Positions 9,349 to 18,122 of a stretch of DNA of 64,000 nt are shown here, in pieces. Position 1 is the stretch's first letter, and the number at the start of each line of letters is the position of its first letter. Source of the DNA: UBA2767 sp965228625 (GTDB lineage: Bacteria; Pseudomonadota; Alphaproteobacteria; Rhizobiales; Methyloligellaceae). The notes beneath the pieces are model-generated. The model was not told the origin of the DNA. It ran no database searches and worked only from the letters and a program-made list of their open reading frames with translations. Made by a program: the position numbers and the translations under genes. The stretch spans positions 1,240,001-1,304,000 of the forward strand of contig OZ245829.1 of assembly GCA_965228625.1 (NCBI GenBank), in the 5' to 3' direction.

Positions 9349-9508
9349 GATCCACCGCCGACAGGCTGGTGCGCGCCGGCAACATCGACGTGCCGGTTAT
9401 CGAAAGCGTCACGGCGCTGGACCTGCCGTTGTCTGGCCGATGCGGCAGGCGCAAGCGCGCTTTTGAATTTCGAAATCGAGGTTCGGTCAAGGCGATGGCC
9501 CGAATGCA

Positions 9509-10714
9509 CTAGTGCCCGCCGCCGCCGGCAAGGCCGACGCCGGTAACCAGCGCAATCCAGACCTTGATGCGGAGACCCCAGGCCTTGATGATTCCGAGTC
9601 CGCCGAGAATGTGGGCCATGACGCCATGGCCGAGATTGCGGTAATAGGTCTGGACGATGCACCCGCTTCCGTTGACCAGGGTCTCCCGATGCTCCGGGTG
9701 AACCATCTCGAGAAGCACCGCGACCTCGCCGCGATTGGAGAATTCCCTGGGCTCGAGCAGACGTCCGGTCGGCGCGATCTGTCCCGCGGCGATCTCCGGC
9801 TGGATCGCGGAAATCCGTGCGGGCAAGACGGAGTCCACCATGGCGACGTTGAAGTTGGTGTCACAGGCGACTTCCGCCGGCATGCCGACGTAAAGCACCG
9901 AGCGGGCGACCTGCGAAAAGCCGGCGAAGACGCGCTTGGGATGGGACTCGTCCCGGTCGGGGATGATGAGCATCGCCGGCTTTGACGCGATTTGGGAGGC
10001 CCGGGCGCCGATATGGAGGGTGAGCTGGTCGACCACGCCGTTCACCTGGGACCGGACGGTCGTTTTCGCCAGCTCCACCTTTGCCTGCTCAAGTGCTGCA
10101 TTCGCGCTTGCGCGCTGGGCCGTCAGCACCTCGTTCAACTGAATGTTCGCTTCGTCAAGCAGGGCCTGCGCCTGGGCGACCTTGGCTTCGCCGGCCGCCT
10201 TGTCGGCAACGGCCGACTGGTAGCGGCGTTCGTTAAAGGCGGGAGACCCGCGTGCCCGCAGAGAGTTCTGGTCCTCGAACACCTCGTTCGCCTGCTGGAG
10301 GACGGCCTTCTCCTTGTCCAGGGACGCCTGGGCGGAGCGCAATTCGGCCTCGGCCAGGGCGAACGACTTGTCGACTTCGGCCAGCTTGAGCTCGGCGGTC
10401 TTCACCGCGGCCTGTTCCGTCGCGGCGTTCACCGTGAAGAGCACCTGCCCCGGTCTCACGCGGGATCCGTTGTCGACCTCGATGCTCACGACGGTGCCGC
10501 CGTTCTCGCTGACGACCGGCACGGTCCGGAACGGAACGAAGCCCGTGTAGGACTTCGGGTAATAGTAGAAGACGACGAAGAAAACGATGAAGGCGAGCGC
10601 CAGCCAGACAAATAGCGCCATGTGCACATTGTAGAGCGTGATGGGTATGCCCTTCCATCGCAGATAGAGGATCCGCAGGATGAAGGGGATGGAGGTGACG
10701 GTCAGCTCAATCAC
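9509..10714 (-). CDS. HlyD/EmrA-type membrane-fusion protein (YibH/YiaV-like)
   Basis: 401 residues from the GTG at 10714. The N-terminal region is hydrophobic (MALFVWLALAFIVFF near 30-45), followed by a biotinyl-lipoyl half-motif (VSENGGTVVSIEVDNGSRV, GQVLFTVN), a long alpha-helical hairpin of about 110 residues rich in Ala, Glu and Gln, the second lipoyl half (TTVRSQVNGVVDQL) and a beta-barrel domain. A longer open frame to 10960 translates as an arginine-rich string that is only the wrong-frame reading of the next gene, so I use the GTG, which overlaps that gene by eight bases. No inner-membrane pump or TolC partner is adjacent. Substrate unknown. Confidence 0.82.
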   Translation of the reverse strand: MIELTVTSIPFILRILYLRWKGIPITLYNVHMALFVWLALAFIVFFVVFYYYPKSYTGFVPFRTVPVVSENGGTVVSIEVDNGSRVRPGQVLFTVNAATEQAAVKTAELKLAEVDKSFALAEAELRSAQASLDKEKAVLQQANEVFEDQNSLRARGSPAFNERRYQSAVADKAAGEAKVAQAQALLDEANIQLNEVLTAQRASANAALEQAKVELAKTTVRSQVNGVVDQLTLHIGARASQIASKPAMLIIPDRDESHPKRVFAGFSQVARSVLYVGMPAEVACDTNFNVAMVDSVLPARISAIQPEIAAGQIAPTGRLLEPREFSNRGEVAVLLEMVHPEHRETLVNGSGCIVQTYYRNLGHGVMAHILGGLGIIKAWGLRIKVWIALVTGVGLAGGGGH

Positions 10715-11387
10715 TGTCGGCTCCTCCCGCGGCCTGCGCCGTCTGCTTTGCGGGCGCCTTCTTCCGTGAACGCGTCGCCGCCGTCTTGGGCGCCGCGGCG
10801 GGCGCTTTCGCGGTCGGAGCAGCCTTGGCGGCCTGCCGCGGAGGGACCGGCACCGGATCCGGCGGAGGTTTCGCCGCCGGTTCGGCCTGCACCCGTCTGC
10901 CGTGGCGGTCGTGCTCGCCAATATTCTCATGCTGCAGCTCTTCGAGCAGCGCGCCTTCAATCTCGCCCTTGAGCGTGTGCTGTTTCATGGGTTCGAACCA
11001 GAGCATGAGATCGCGCGCCAGCGCGGTCGCGATCAGGGCAAGGGGCAGCAGGATGCTGAAATGTCTTATGGGCGGAAAGATCTCGTACGCGAAAGCGATC
11101 ATGAGGAGCGTCGGGATCGTCGTCTTGAGCGGTGTCCCCTCATTGTGCCGCTCCGCAAAACGGTCAAAGCGGGCATAGAAATGAAACACGGCGAACAGCA
11201 GCAGAAAGAGGAGAATGAGCGCGGCATAGGCGGTCCCGTCGGTCTCACCCGGCGGCGTCCACCAGGGGACCGTATGCCCCTCCGCAGCATGCCCTTCGGA
11301 AGCCTGTTCCGAAGCGATCGCGGGAGCTCCGGCCAACGCGATTGAAGCGATCAATACGCCCAAACGGGTCCGGAAGTATCGCATCAT
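10707..11387 (-). CDS. Small membrane protein partner of the HlyD-type gene
   Basis: 226 residues with a probable signal sequence (cleavage near AIAS), a periplasmic stretch with PWWTPPGETDG, two or three membrane helices (AALILLFLLLFAVFHFYARF and ILLPLALIATALARDLML) and a cytoplasmic tail that is low-complexity Ala/Pro/Lys/Arg from about residue 165. It overlaps the HlyD-type gene by eight bases, so the two are an operon. The arrangement resembles the E. coli pairs of a DUF3302-like membrane protein with YibH/YiaV, but I cannot confirm the domain by eye. Confidence 0.6.
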   Translation of the reverse strand: MMRYFRTRLGVLIASIALAGAPAIASEQASEGHAAEGHTVPWWTPPGETDGTAYAALILLFLLLFAVFHFYARFDRFAERHNEGTPLKTTIPTLLMIAFAYEIFPPIRHFSILLPLALIATALARDLMLWFEPMKQHTLKGEIEGALLEELQHENIGEHDRHGRRVQAEPAAKPPPDPVPVPPRQAAKAAPTAKAPAAAPKTAATRSRKKAPAKQTAQAAGGADSD

Positions 11388-11774
11388 TCCCAGTTGTTCC
11401 TTTCCCGACGGTGTTTTCCGGTCTGATCGCTTCGTCCACGGCCTGAAGCTCGGCCGCCGGCAATTTCTTCGCGCGCAGGTTGAATTTTCAATTGCCCACT
11501 ACCTACAAGATGCACACTGCGAACTGGAAAAGAAAGCGCTATCGACAATGCCCGAGTGGCCCTTAAGGCAAAGGTCCACTTCTGTTCGGCCCAGGATCAC
11601 CTACCCGGCTTCGAGGCGCATGCGCGACGGTTGGCGTGGCAGGTGAACCTCGGTGTCAACAAATTGCTAGGAGTGAAACACGCCATATGAGAAGGAGGTC
11701 CGAAGCGCAAAGGCTCGCTTGCCGACGCGGACTTCGGGCCGGCCACCGAAGCGCGATGTGGAGGGATCTTCGTT
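11388..11774. other. Intergenic region upstream of the DMT transporter
   Basis: No supported gene. It should contain divergent promoters for the minus-strand membrane-protein operon and for the DMT gene. It holds one copy of the GTCAAC-TTGCT site (11655-11668) and a GGAGG at 11693-11698 followed by no credible start. Confidence 0.5.
11655..11668. promoter_or_regulatory. Candidate operator, copy 1 of GTCAACnArTTGCy
   Basis: The sequence GTCAACAAATTGCT closely matches two sites in the fdxA/DUF971 divergent promoter region (15852 and 15910). The core is the partial palindrome CAA-N4-TTG. It lies about 110-150 bases upstream of the DMT gene. Confidence 0.45.
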
Positions 11775-11810
11775 CTGGACAAGGCAATCCCCATAAGCCC
11801 CACGCGCACG

Positions 11811-12662
11811 GTGCTGTTGACCGGGCTGGCGATGTTGGCGTTCGCCGCGAACTCTCTGCTCACCAGGATGGCACTGGGGCCCCAGCTCATCGACGCGGCG
11901 ACCTTTACCAGTGTCCGCGTCTGTTCCGGCGCAATCATGCTGGGCCTGATCCTGGTTTGGCGCGGCGGCGCCGGTCGGCCGGGTGCGGCGGACTGGCGGT
12001 CTGTCATGATGCTGTTCGCCTATATGGTCTGTTTTTCGTTTGCCTACCTCTCGCTCACCGCCGGCACGGGCGCGCTCATTCTGTTCGGCGCGGTGCAAGT
12101 CACGATGTTCGTTACCGCGTTGCGACAGGGAGAGAACTTCACGTTGATTTCCTGGGGCGGCCTGCTCCTCGCCGTCTTCGGCCTGATCTATCTCGTCTCG
12201 CCCGGCCTGACCGCGCCGGACCCGATCGGCGCCGTCCTGATGGCACTCGCCGGCGTGGCCTGGGGCGCCTACTCGTTGCTGGGAAGGAGCGCGGCGGATC
12301 CGCTCCAGGCGACAACCCGCAACTTCGCCTACACGTTGCCACTGGTCCTGGTCGTTTCCCTCGTCTTCATGGACGGCTACCACAGTTCGGCGAAAGGCCT
12401 GGCACTCGCCGTCGCCTCGGGGGCGATCGCGTCGGGCTGCGGATATGTCATCTGGTACGCGGCGCTTTCAGGCCTGTCGGCGATGCGGGCGGCGACGGTC
12501 CAGCTTTCCGTACCGGTCATCGCCGCACTCGGCGGTGTCCTTCTGTTGTCGGAAGACATGACCTTCCGCCTGCTGCTCGCGTCGGCTGCAACACTGGGCG
12601 GCGTTGGACTCGTTTTGACGCAGAAGATGGCCGCTCAATCCGCAAGCGACACCCGAGGTTAG
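11811..12662 (+). CDS. DMT-superfamily transporter (EamA domains)
   Basis: 283 residues from the GTG at 11811; ten hydrophobic segments arranged as two EamA repeats, e.g. LTGLAMLAFAANSLLTRMAL at the start, AYLSLTAGTGALILFGAVQ, LLLAVFGLIYLVSPG, LMALAGVAWGAYSLLGR and the final SAATLGGVGLVLTQK. Such proteins export amino acids, metabolites or drugs across the inner membrane; the substrate is unknown. A GGAGGG at 11760-11765 fits a CTG start at 11775 better (it would give an N-terminus MDKAIPIS), so the true start may be non-canonical. The gene converges on korB with a four-base overlap of the ends and shares an upstream site with the fdxA-korAB promoter. Confidence 0.82.
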   Translation: MLLTGLAMLAFAANSLLTRMALGPQLIDAATFTSVRVCSGAIMLGLILVWRGGAGRPGAADWRSVMMLFAYMVCFSFAYLSLTAGTGALILFGAVQVTMFVTALRQGENFTLISWGGLLLAVFGLIYLVSPGLTAPDPIGAVLMALAGVAWGAYSLLGRSAADPLQATTRNFAYTLPLVLVVSLVFMDGYHSSAKGLALAVASGAIASGCGYVIWYAALSGLSAMRAATVQLSVPVIAALGGVLLLSEDMTFRLLLASAATLGGVGLVLTQKMAAQSASDTRG

Positions 12663-13561
12663 GAACCCGGCGGGCAAGCCGCGTACAGGACTCCGAGCGG
12701 AACCGGATCGTTCAACAAGGCCAGCGCCTGGGCGAACATGAAGCTGCCTTCATCATGCAGGGCAAGACCCTTTTCATCGCCGTCGTTTTCAACAGGCACG
12801 ACCCGGAACGCCAGCGCATGCGCGTCGAAGACGAGCCCCTTGTCCCGCGCCTTGCCGAAGACCATCGGTTTGCCATGCTCCAGCCTGATGGTTGCGTCGG
12901 GCGTTGCCGCCTTTTCGTTGATCGGTCCGAACGCACCGTCATTGTAGACGATGCAGTTCTGCAATATCTCAACGAAGGATGTGCCACGGTTCGCCTGGGC
13001 CCGGACGAGAAGCCCGGGCAGATGATCCTGTAGCGTATCCGCCGAGCGCGCGACAAAACGCGCGCCTGAACCGAGCGCGAACTGCACGGCATTCGCCGGC
13101 CGCTCGACCACGCCATCGGGCGTTGTCGGTGACCGCGTGCCAATGGCCGAGGTCGGCGAAGCCTGCCCCTTGGTCAATCCGTAAATCGCGTTGTTCAGCA
13201 GCAGCATGTTGAGGTCCACGTCGCGCCGCAGCGCATGGGCAACGTGATTTCCGCCGATGGACAGGAAATCGCCGTCACCACCGACAACCCAGATGTCGAG
13301 ATCGGGACGCGCGAGCTTCAGGCCGGTCGCGATCGCCGGGGCGCGGCCGTGAATGGTGTGGAACCCGTAAGTCGACAGGTAATACGGAAACCGCGCCGCA
13401 CATCCGATGCCCGAAACGAACACCGTTTCATCGGGCGAGCGGCCGATACGCGCGAGGGCCGTGCGAACCGCTTTGAGAATCGCGTAGTCGCCACAGCCGG
13501 GACACCAGCGCACTTCCTGATCGGAGGCGAAATCGGCGGGCTTGAAAGGCATCTCGTTCAT
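12659..13561 (-). CDS. korB: 2-oxoacid:ferredoxin oxidoreductase, beta (TPP) subunit
   Basis: 300 residues from the ATG at 13561, which overlaps the korA stop (ATGA). Cysteine ligands for a proximal 4Fe-4S cluster are visible at C20 and C23 (WCPGCGDY), C54 (GIGCAAR) and C203 (QNCIVYND). The thiamine-diphosphate and Mg site is GGDGDFLSIGGNH (94-106) with LLLNNAIYGLTKGQ (120-133). The family decarboxylates 2-oxoglutarate, or another 2-oxoacid, to the acyl-CoA while reducing ferredoxin. With korA and fdxA it makes a complete two-subunit enzyme and its electron acceptor. The substrate is most likely 2-oxoglutarate but is not proven by sequence alone. Confidence 0.92.
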   Translation of the reverse strand: MNEMPFKPADFASDQEVRWCPGCGDYAILKAVRTALARIGRSPDETVFVSGIGCAARFPYYLSTYGFHTIHGRAPAIATGLKLARPDLDIWVVGGDGDFLSIGGNHVAHALRRDVDLNMLLLNNAIYGLTKGQASPTSAIGTRSPTTPDGVVERPANAVQFALGSGARFVARSADTLQDHLPGLLVRAQANRGTSFVEILQNCIVYNDGAFGPINEKAATPDATIRLEHGKPMVFGKARDKGLVFDAHALAFRVVPVENDGDEKGLALHDEGSFMFAQALALLNDPVPLGVLYAACPPGS

Positions 13562-15423
13562 GCCGCTGCCTCCTTCAACCGGGAGACGAGGTGCGTCTTC
13601 AAATCGTCGACGCGGAACGGCTGGCCTGTAACCTGGGTGATCGGCTCGATCGCCCTGAGGTAGGTCGCCCGCAAGAGAAGGTTGAGCTGGCCGCTGTTGA
13701 GCTCCGCGCAGGCCACGCGTTCGAAGCGCTGCAAAACGGCGTCGATACCGCGTGGCAACGGCCAAAGCTGGCGAAGATGAAGATGCCCGACCGCGTAGCC
13801 CTGAGAGCTCAACTCGGTCACCGCCTGCCGAATCGCGCCATAGGTCGACCCCCATCCGATAACCAGGAGCTCGCCGCTCTCGCTGCCGGTCTCGATCCCG
13901 GCGGGCGGTTGGCGTTCGGAGATGCGGAGGATCTTCTCCGCGCGCAGACGCGTCATCTCGGCGTGGTTGCCGGGATCGTAGGAGATGTGTCCGTCGTTCG
14001 CCGACTTCTCCAGACCCCCGATGCGATGCGCCAGCCCGGGCGTGCCGGGTGGAACCCAGTTGCGCGCGAGCGTCCCGGTGTGTCGGGCATAGGGGTGAAA
14101 ATCGTCCTGGCTCTTCGGTCCGGGTGAAACGAAAGCCTCGGACTCCCGATCGTCGGGCGGATCCCACCTGCTGACCGCATTCGCCAGATAGGCATCGCAG
14201 AGTACGATCACCGGCGTCATGGCTTCAACGGCAAACCGGGCGGCCTCGATCATTGCGTCATAGCATCCCGCCGGCGTTGCCGGCGCCAGGACGGGACACG
14301 GCGCCTCGCCGTGCCGGCCGAACACCGCCATGGACAGATCCGACTGTTCCGGTTTCGTCGGCATGCCCGTCGAAGGGCCTGCGCGCTGCACATCCAGCAC
14401 GACCAGCGGCAGTTCCGCCGCAACCGCGAGACCGAGCGCCTCGGTCTTGAGCGCCAGTCCGGGTCCCGAACTCGCCGTGATTCCGATAGCACCGCCATAT
14501 GATGCACCGATGGCCGCGCAGGCCGCTGCGATTTCATCCTCCGCCTGAAATGTCCGAACGCCGGAACCGACGCGCGCCAGTTCATGCAACAGTGCGGATG
14601 CGGGTGTGATGGGATAGGAGCAGTAGATCACGTCACGGCCGGACATCTTCGAGACCGTTGCGATGCCGCGCGCCATGGCAGCCGTCCCGGAGATCATCTC
14701 CTGGGCCTTGTCGGTGCGCCTCTGTTCCAGCCTGGGAAACGCACCGGCGAACGCAAGTTCCATCGTCTCGCCGTAAGCGTGCCCGGCGTCGAGCGCCGCG
14801 GTATTTGCCGCGGCCACCTCGGGCGTGTCTTTGAACCTGGTCCCGATCCAGCCTTTGACCACCGAACGGTCCAGATCAAACAACCAGCTAACAAGACCCA
14901 TGACCCAGAAATTCTTGGATCGCAGCGCCTGCTTGCGCCCGATCCCGAGAGGCGCCACCGCCTCCAGCGTTCGCTTTGAAATGTCGAGGACCTTGACGTC
15001 GTGTCCGGTGAGACTGCCGTCCTCAAGCGGGTTGGCGTCCAGCCCCGCCTTTTTGAGACTTCGCGCGTCGAAGCCAGATTCATCCACGATGACGGTTCCG
15101 CCCGGGCGCACGGCACCGATGTTCGTCACGAGCGCTGCGGCATTGAACGCGACGAGCACATCGGCTTCGTCGCCGTGGGTCAGGACATCGCCCTCGCCCA
15201 CCTGAATCTGATACGCCGAGACGCCGAATGTGGTTCCCGCCGGCGCGCGGATTTCGGCGGGAAACTCGGGAAACGTCATGAACCCGGCACCCTGACTGGA
15301 TGCCGTTCTCGTAAACTGCAGGCCTGTCAGCTGTATGCCGTCGCCGCTGTCGCCGGCGAAACGCACAACCATACCGGTCGTCTGTTGCCGATCACCGCTT
15401 TCGGTCGATGACGTTTTGAGCAT
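13558..15423 (-). CDS. korA: 2-oxoacid:ferredoxin oxidoreductase, fused gamma-alpha subunit
   Basis: 621 residues. The N-terminal ~190 residues are the gamma domain (VRFAGDSGDGIQLTG, then EIRAPAGTTFGVSAYQIQVG); the rest is the pyrimidine-binding alpha domain (GTAAMARGIATVSKMS, SYPITPASALLHEL, FQAEDEIAAACAAIGASYGG, TASSGPGLALKTEALG, RAGPSTGMPTKPEQSD). Length and gamma-alpha fusion match aerobic-type KorA. It starts one base after the fdxA stop and is coupled to korB, so fdxA-korA-korB is one operon. It binds CoA and the 2-oxoacid and passes electrons to ferredoxin. Confidence 0.92.
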   Translation of the reverse strand: MLKTSSTESGDRQQTTGMVVRFAGDSGDGIQLTGLQFTRTASSQGAGFMTFPEFPAEIRAPAGTTFGVSAYQIQVGEGDVLTHGDEADVLVAFNAAALVTNIGAVRPGGTVIVDESGFDARSLKKAGLDANPLEDGSLTGHDVKVLDISKRTLEAVAPLGIGRKQALRSKNFWVMGLVSWLFDLDRSVVKGWIGTRFKDTPEVAAANTAALDAGHAYGETMELAFAGAFPRLEQRRTDKAQEMISGTAAMARGIATVSKMSGRDVIYCSYPITPASALLHELARVGSGVRTFQAEDEIAAACAAIGASYGGAIGITASSGPGLALKTEALGLAVAAELPLVVLDVQRAGPSTGMPTKPEQSDLSMAVFGRHGEAPCPVLAPATPAGCYDAMIEAARFAVEAMTPVIVLCDAYLANAVSRWDPPDDRESEAFVSPGPKSQDDFHPYARHTGTLARNWVPPGTPGLAHRIGGLEKSANDGHISYDPGNHAEMTRLRAEKILRISERQPPAGIETGSESGELLVIGWGSTYGAIRQAVTELSSQGYAVGHLHLRQLWPLPRGIDAVLQRFERVACAELNSGQLNLLLRATYLRAIEPITQVTGQPFRVDDLKTHLVSRLKEAAA

Positions 15424-15424
15424 C

Positions 15425-15766
15425 TCAGGCCATCTCGGTTTCGGCCGGTTTCGGGCTGAGGTGGTTCAGCTTGTCCGGTTTGTCACACCACTCATCGGCG
15501 TCGGGCAGCGGATCCTGGGCGCTGGTTATGTTCGGCCAGACAGCAGCATATCTGGTGTTGAGCTCAACCCACTTCCCGGCGTCCGGTTCCGTGTCGGCAA
15601 TGATCGCCTCCGCGGGACACTCCGGTTCGCACACCCCGCAATCGATACATTCGTCGGGGGCGATCACGAGCATGTTCTCGCCCTCATAGAAGCAATCGAC
15701 CGGGCACACCTCGACGCAGTCGGTGTATTTGCAGCGAATGCACGCTTCCGTAACGACATAGGTCAT
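15425..15766 (-). CDS. fdxA: FdxA-type 7Fe-8S ferredoxin
   Basis: 113 residues, nearly canonical. Cluster ligands are visible as C9, C12, C17 and C21 with C25, followed by C40, C43, C46 and C50 (DECIDCGVCEPECP), the [3Fe-4S][4Fe-4S] arrangement of Azotobacter FdI. The C-terminal extension LNTRYAAVWPNIT is also typical. As first gene of the fdxA-korA-korB operon it is the probable electron acceptor of the Kor enzyme, and a possible link to the flavoprotein and small ferredoxin encoded divergently at 16344-18356. Confidence 0.95.
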   Translation of the reverse strand: MTYVVTEACIRCKYTDCVEVCPVDCFYEGENMLVIAPDECIDCGVCEPECPAEAIIADTEPDAGKWVELNTRYAAVWPNITSAQDPLPDADEWCDKPDKLNHLSPKPAETEMA

Positions 15767-15851
15767 GAGCCGTTCCCGATCTCCTGAATGGTCCGGAAAG
15801 GGATTGATGGTTGTCGGGGAACGTCAATACGCCGCCGCTTGCGGGGCGTCA

Positions 15852-15865
15852 GTCAACTAGTTGCC
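15852..15865. promoter_or_regulatory. Candidate operator, copy 2 (perfect CAACTAGTTG palindrome)
   Basis: GTCAACTAGTTGCC lies in the 226-base divergent region between fdxA (minus) and the DUF971 gene (plus). Its 10-base core CAACTAGTTG is a perfect palindrome. A second copy starts 58 bases away, close to whole turns of the helix. Confidence 0.55.
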
Positions 15866-15909
15866 ATTCGGCGTTCAATGGGGTGGCGCGGAAATCCGGC
15901 GCGGCGTGT

Positions 15910-15923
15910 GTCAACTAATTGCT
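15910..15923. promoter_or_regulatory. Candidate operator, copy 3 of GTCAACnArTTGCy
   Basis: GTCAACTAATTGCT differs from copy 2 at two positions and from copy 1 at one position. It is 70 bases before the DUF971 start, a position where a repressor could block the plus-strand promoter. The GntR/UTRA protein encoded at 19359 at the end of this operon is the nearest candidate regulator. Confidence 0.55.
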
Positions 15924-15992
15924 ATCGCACGCGGGTGAGACCGCGCAGGCTGATGTCAAAGCTACTCATGTGCATACAGCGAGGAGATAGCG

Positions 15993-16313
15993 ATGTCAGC
16001 GTCAGAGGTGCGCGTTGCGCGCGACCGAAAGTCCCTCACCGTCTATTGGCTCGACGGTTCGGCTTCGACCTACAGCGCGCAATACCTTCGCGAGAACGGC
16101 CGCTCGGCGGATGCAGTACGCGAACGCATCGAAGGTGTGAGCCCGGAGCGATCGCCGGAGCTTGATATCACGTCGGTCGAGGTCGTCGGGAGCTACGCCC
16201 TGAACATCCGGTTCTCGGACGGCTACGAGCGCGGCATCTATCCCTGGAAATACCTCGAGGCACTGAGCGAGGAACTCGCCGGAGTACCGCCCGTGAACGC
16301 GACCCCTTGCTGA
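15993..16313 (+). CDS. DUF971 (GBBH-like N-terminal) domain protein
   Basis: 106 residues, essentially one DUF971 domain: RVARDRKSLTVYWLDGSAS, SAQYLRENGRSADAVRE, VEVVGSYALNIRFSDGYERG and IYPWKYLEALS. The domain occurs at the N-terminus of gamma-butyrobetaine hydroxylase and as stand-alone proteins near Fe-S assembly factors; its precise role is unknown. A GAGGAGA ribosome site precedes the ATG. It is the first gene of the plus-strand operon with the AprA-like flavoprotein 30 bases downstream, so a role in maturation or electron transfer for that enzyme is a reasonable inference. Confidence 0.82.
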   Translation: MSASEVRVARDRKSLTVYWLDGSASTYSAQYLRENGRSADAVRERIEGVSPERSPELDITSVEVVGSYALNIRFSDGYERGIYPWKYLEALSEELAGVPPVNATPC

Positions 16314-16343
16314 GCCCGGACTGGAACAGGAGACATTAGGCAC

Positions 16344-18086
16344 ATGGCAACAGACGAAATCACCGACGGCACCTCCAGCGTGGAGTGCGACGTCCTCGTC
16401 ATCGGCGGTGGAACGGCCGGACCGATGGCCGCGCTGAAGGCGAAAAAAAAGAACCCCGAGGCCAAGGTCATTTTGCTCGAAAAGGCCAACGTGAAGCGGT
16501 CCGGCGCCATTTCCATGGGGATGGACGGTCTCAACAACGCTGTGATCCCGGGCCACTCGACACCGGAGCAGTACACAAAGGAAATCACGATCGCCAATGA
16601 CGGTATCTGCGACCAGAAGGCCGTCTACAAATACGCCCAGAATTGCTACGAGATCATCCAGGAGCTGGACAGCTTCGGCATTCGCTTCCTGAAGGATGAG
16701 AACGGCGAATTCGATGTGAAGAAGGTGCATCACATCGGCACCTACGTGTTGCCGATGCCGAACGGTGACACCGTCAAGAAGGCGCTGTATCGCCAGCTCA
16801 GACGCGCCCGGCTTCTGATCTCCAACCGTTACATGGCGACGCGGCTTCTGACCGGAAAAGACGGTCGCGTGTCCGGCGTGATCGCGGTGAACACGCGAAC
16901 GGCCGAGTTTCTGATCATCCGTGCCAAGGCCGTCGTGCTGTGCATGGGAGCCGCCGGCCGGCTCGGGCTACCGACCTCGGGATACATGTTCGGCACCTAT
17001 GAGAACGCGACGAATTCGGGCGACGGATACGCCATGGCGTATCATGCCGGTGCCGCGCTCGCGAACCTGGAGTGCTTCCAGATCAACCCGCTCATCAAGG
17101 ACTACAACGGTCCTGCCTGCGCCTACGTCGCCGGTCCGTTCGGCGCCTATACGGCCAACAACGAGGGGGACCGCTTCATCGAGTGCGATTACTGGTCCGG
17201 GCAGATGATGCAGGAGTTCTATAACGAACTTCAGTCCGGCAAGGGTCCCGTGTTCCTGAAGATGGATCATCTACACGAGGAAACCGTCAACGAGATCGAG
17301 CGCACCCTGCACAATGTGGAACGACCGACCCGGGGCCGGTTTCACGAGAACCGCGACACCAGCTACCACCGGGAAATGGTGGAAATGCACATCTCGGAGA
17401 TCGGCTTCTGCTCGGGTCACAGCGCATCCGGCGTGTTCGTCGACGAGTTCGCCCGGACGACCGTTCCGGGGCTGTATGCCGCCGGCGACATGGCAAACGT
17501 TCCGCACAACTACATGCTTGGTGCGTTTACCAACGGCGCTATCGCAGGCGAAGACGCCATGGACTATTCTGCCGAGGTCGATCTTGCCGACTATGACGAA
17601 GACGAGATCGCGGCCGAGAAGAACTGGGTTCTGGCGGCAACCAAACGCGACGACGGGATTCCGCCCAACCAGATCGAGTACAAGACCCGCCGGCTGGTGA
17701 ACGACTACCTGCAACCGCCGAAAGTCACGCGCAAGATGGAGCTCGCGCAGGATCGCTTCGCCGAAACCCGCGAAGACATGGACACGTCGATGTTCGTGAC
17801 GAACGCGCATGAACTGATGCGCGCGCTGGAGGTGCGCTCCATCATGGACTGTGCGGATATGGCGGCGTTCGCATCGCTCTACCGCACCGAGAGTCGCTGG
17901 GGTCTCTACCACAACCGGATCGATCATCCCGAACGCGACAACGAGAACTGGTTCTGCCACACGCTGCTTTCGAAGAAGAACGACAGGATGGTCTGCGAAA
18001 AGCGGGACGTGGACCCCTACATCATACCGATCGCGGACGATGAAAAGGACCTCTACGACAAACAAAGGATCACGGCGCAAGGCTGA
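16344..18086 (+). CDS. FAD-dependent fumarate reductase/AprA-like flavoprotein
   Basis: 580 residues. An FAD-binding Rossmann motif (CDVLVIGGGTAGPMAAL, residues 15-31), RSGAISMGMDGLN (52-64) and the C-terminal FAD contact GLYAAGDMANV with MLGAFTNGAIAGEDA place it in the SdhA/FrdA/AprA superfamily. It pairs with a tiny two-cluster ferredoxin in the next gene, the arrangement of adenylylsulfate reductase AprAB. However, no ATP sulfurylase, sat, qmo or dsr gene is nearby, so true APS reductase activity is not supported. The active site resembles an unassigned oxidoreductase with a substrate-bound hydride transfer. It is probably cytoplasmic, as there is no signal peptide. Substrate unknown. Confidence 0.8.
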   Translation: MATDEITDGTSSVECDVLVIGGGTAGPMAALKAKKKNPEAKVILLEKANVKRSGAISMGMDGLNNAVIPGHSTPEQYTKEITIANDGICDQKAVYKYAQNCYEIIQELDSFGIRFLKDENGEFDVKKVHHIGTYVLPMPNGDTVKKALYRQLRRARLLISNRYMATRLLTGKDGRVSGVIAVNTRTAEFLIIRAKAVVLCMGAAGRLGLPTSGYMFGTYENATNSGDGYAMAYHAGAALANLECFQINPLIKDYNGPACAYVAGPFGAYTANNEGDRFIECDYWSGQMMQEFYNELQSGKGPVFLKMDHLHEETVNEIERTLHNVERPTRGRFHENRDTSYHREMVEMHISEIGFCSGHSASGVFVDEFARTTVPGLYAAGDMANVPHNYMLGAFTNGAIAGEDAMDYSAEVDLADYDEDEIAAEKNWVLAATKRDDGIPPNQIEYKTRRLVNDYLQPPKVTRKMELAQDRFAETREDMDTSMFVTNAHELMRALEVRSIMDCADMAAFASLYRTESRWGLYHNRIDHPERDNENWFCHTLLSKKNDRMVCEKRDVDPYIIPIADDEKDLYDKQRITAQG

Positions 18087-18122
18087 CGCGCGCCGCGACA
18101 AGCGATTGCGAAGGACGTAATC

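Noticed and set aside
11636..13033. 465-codon plus-strand frame
   Set aside because: Out-of-frame with the DMT gene and antisense to korB; Arg-rich, no features.
15767..15992. Possible CRISPR-like repeat (two GTCAACTA copies)
   Set aside because: Only two copies of 14 bases with unequal flanks; operator sites are far more likely.
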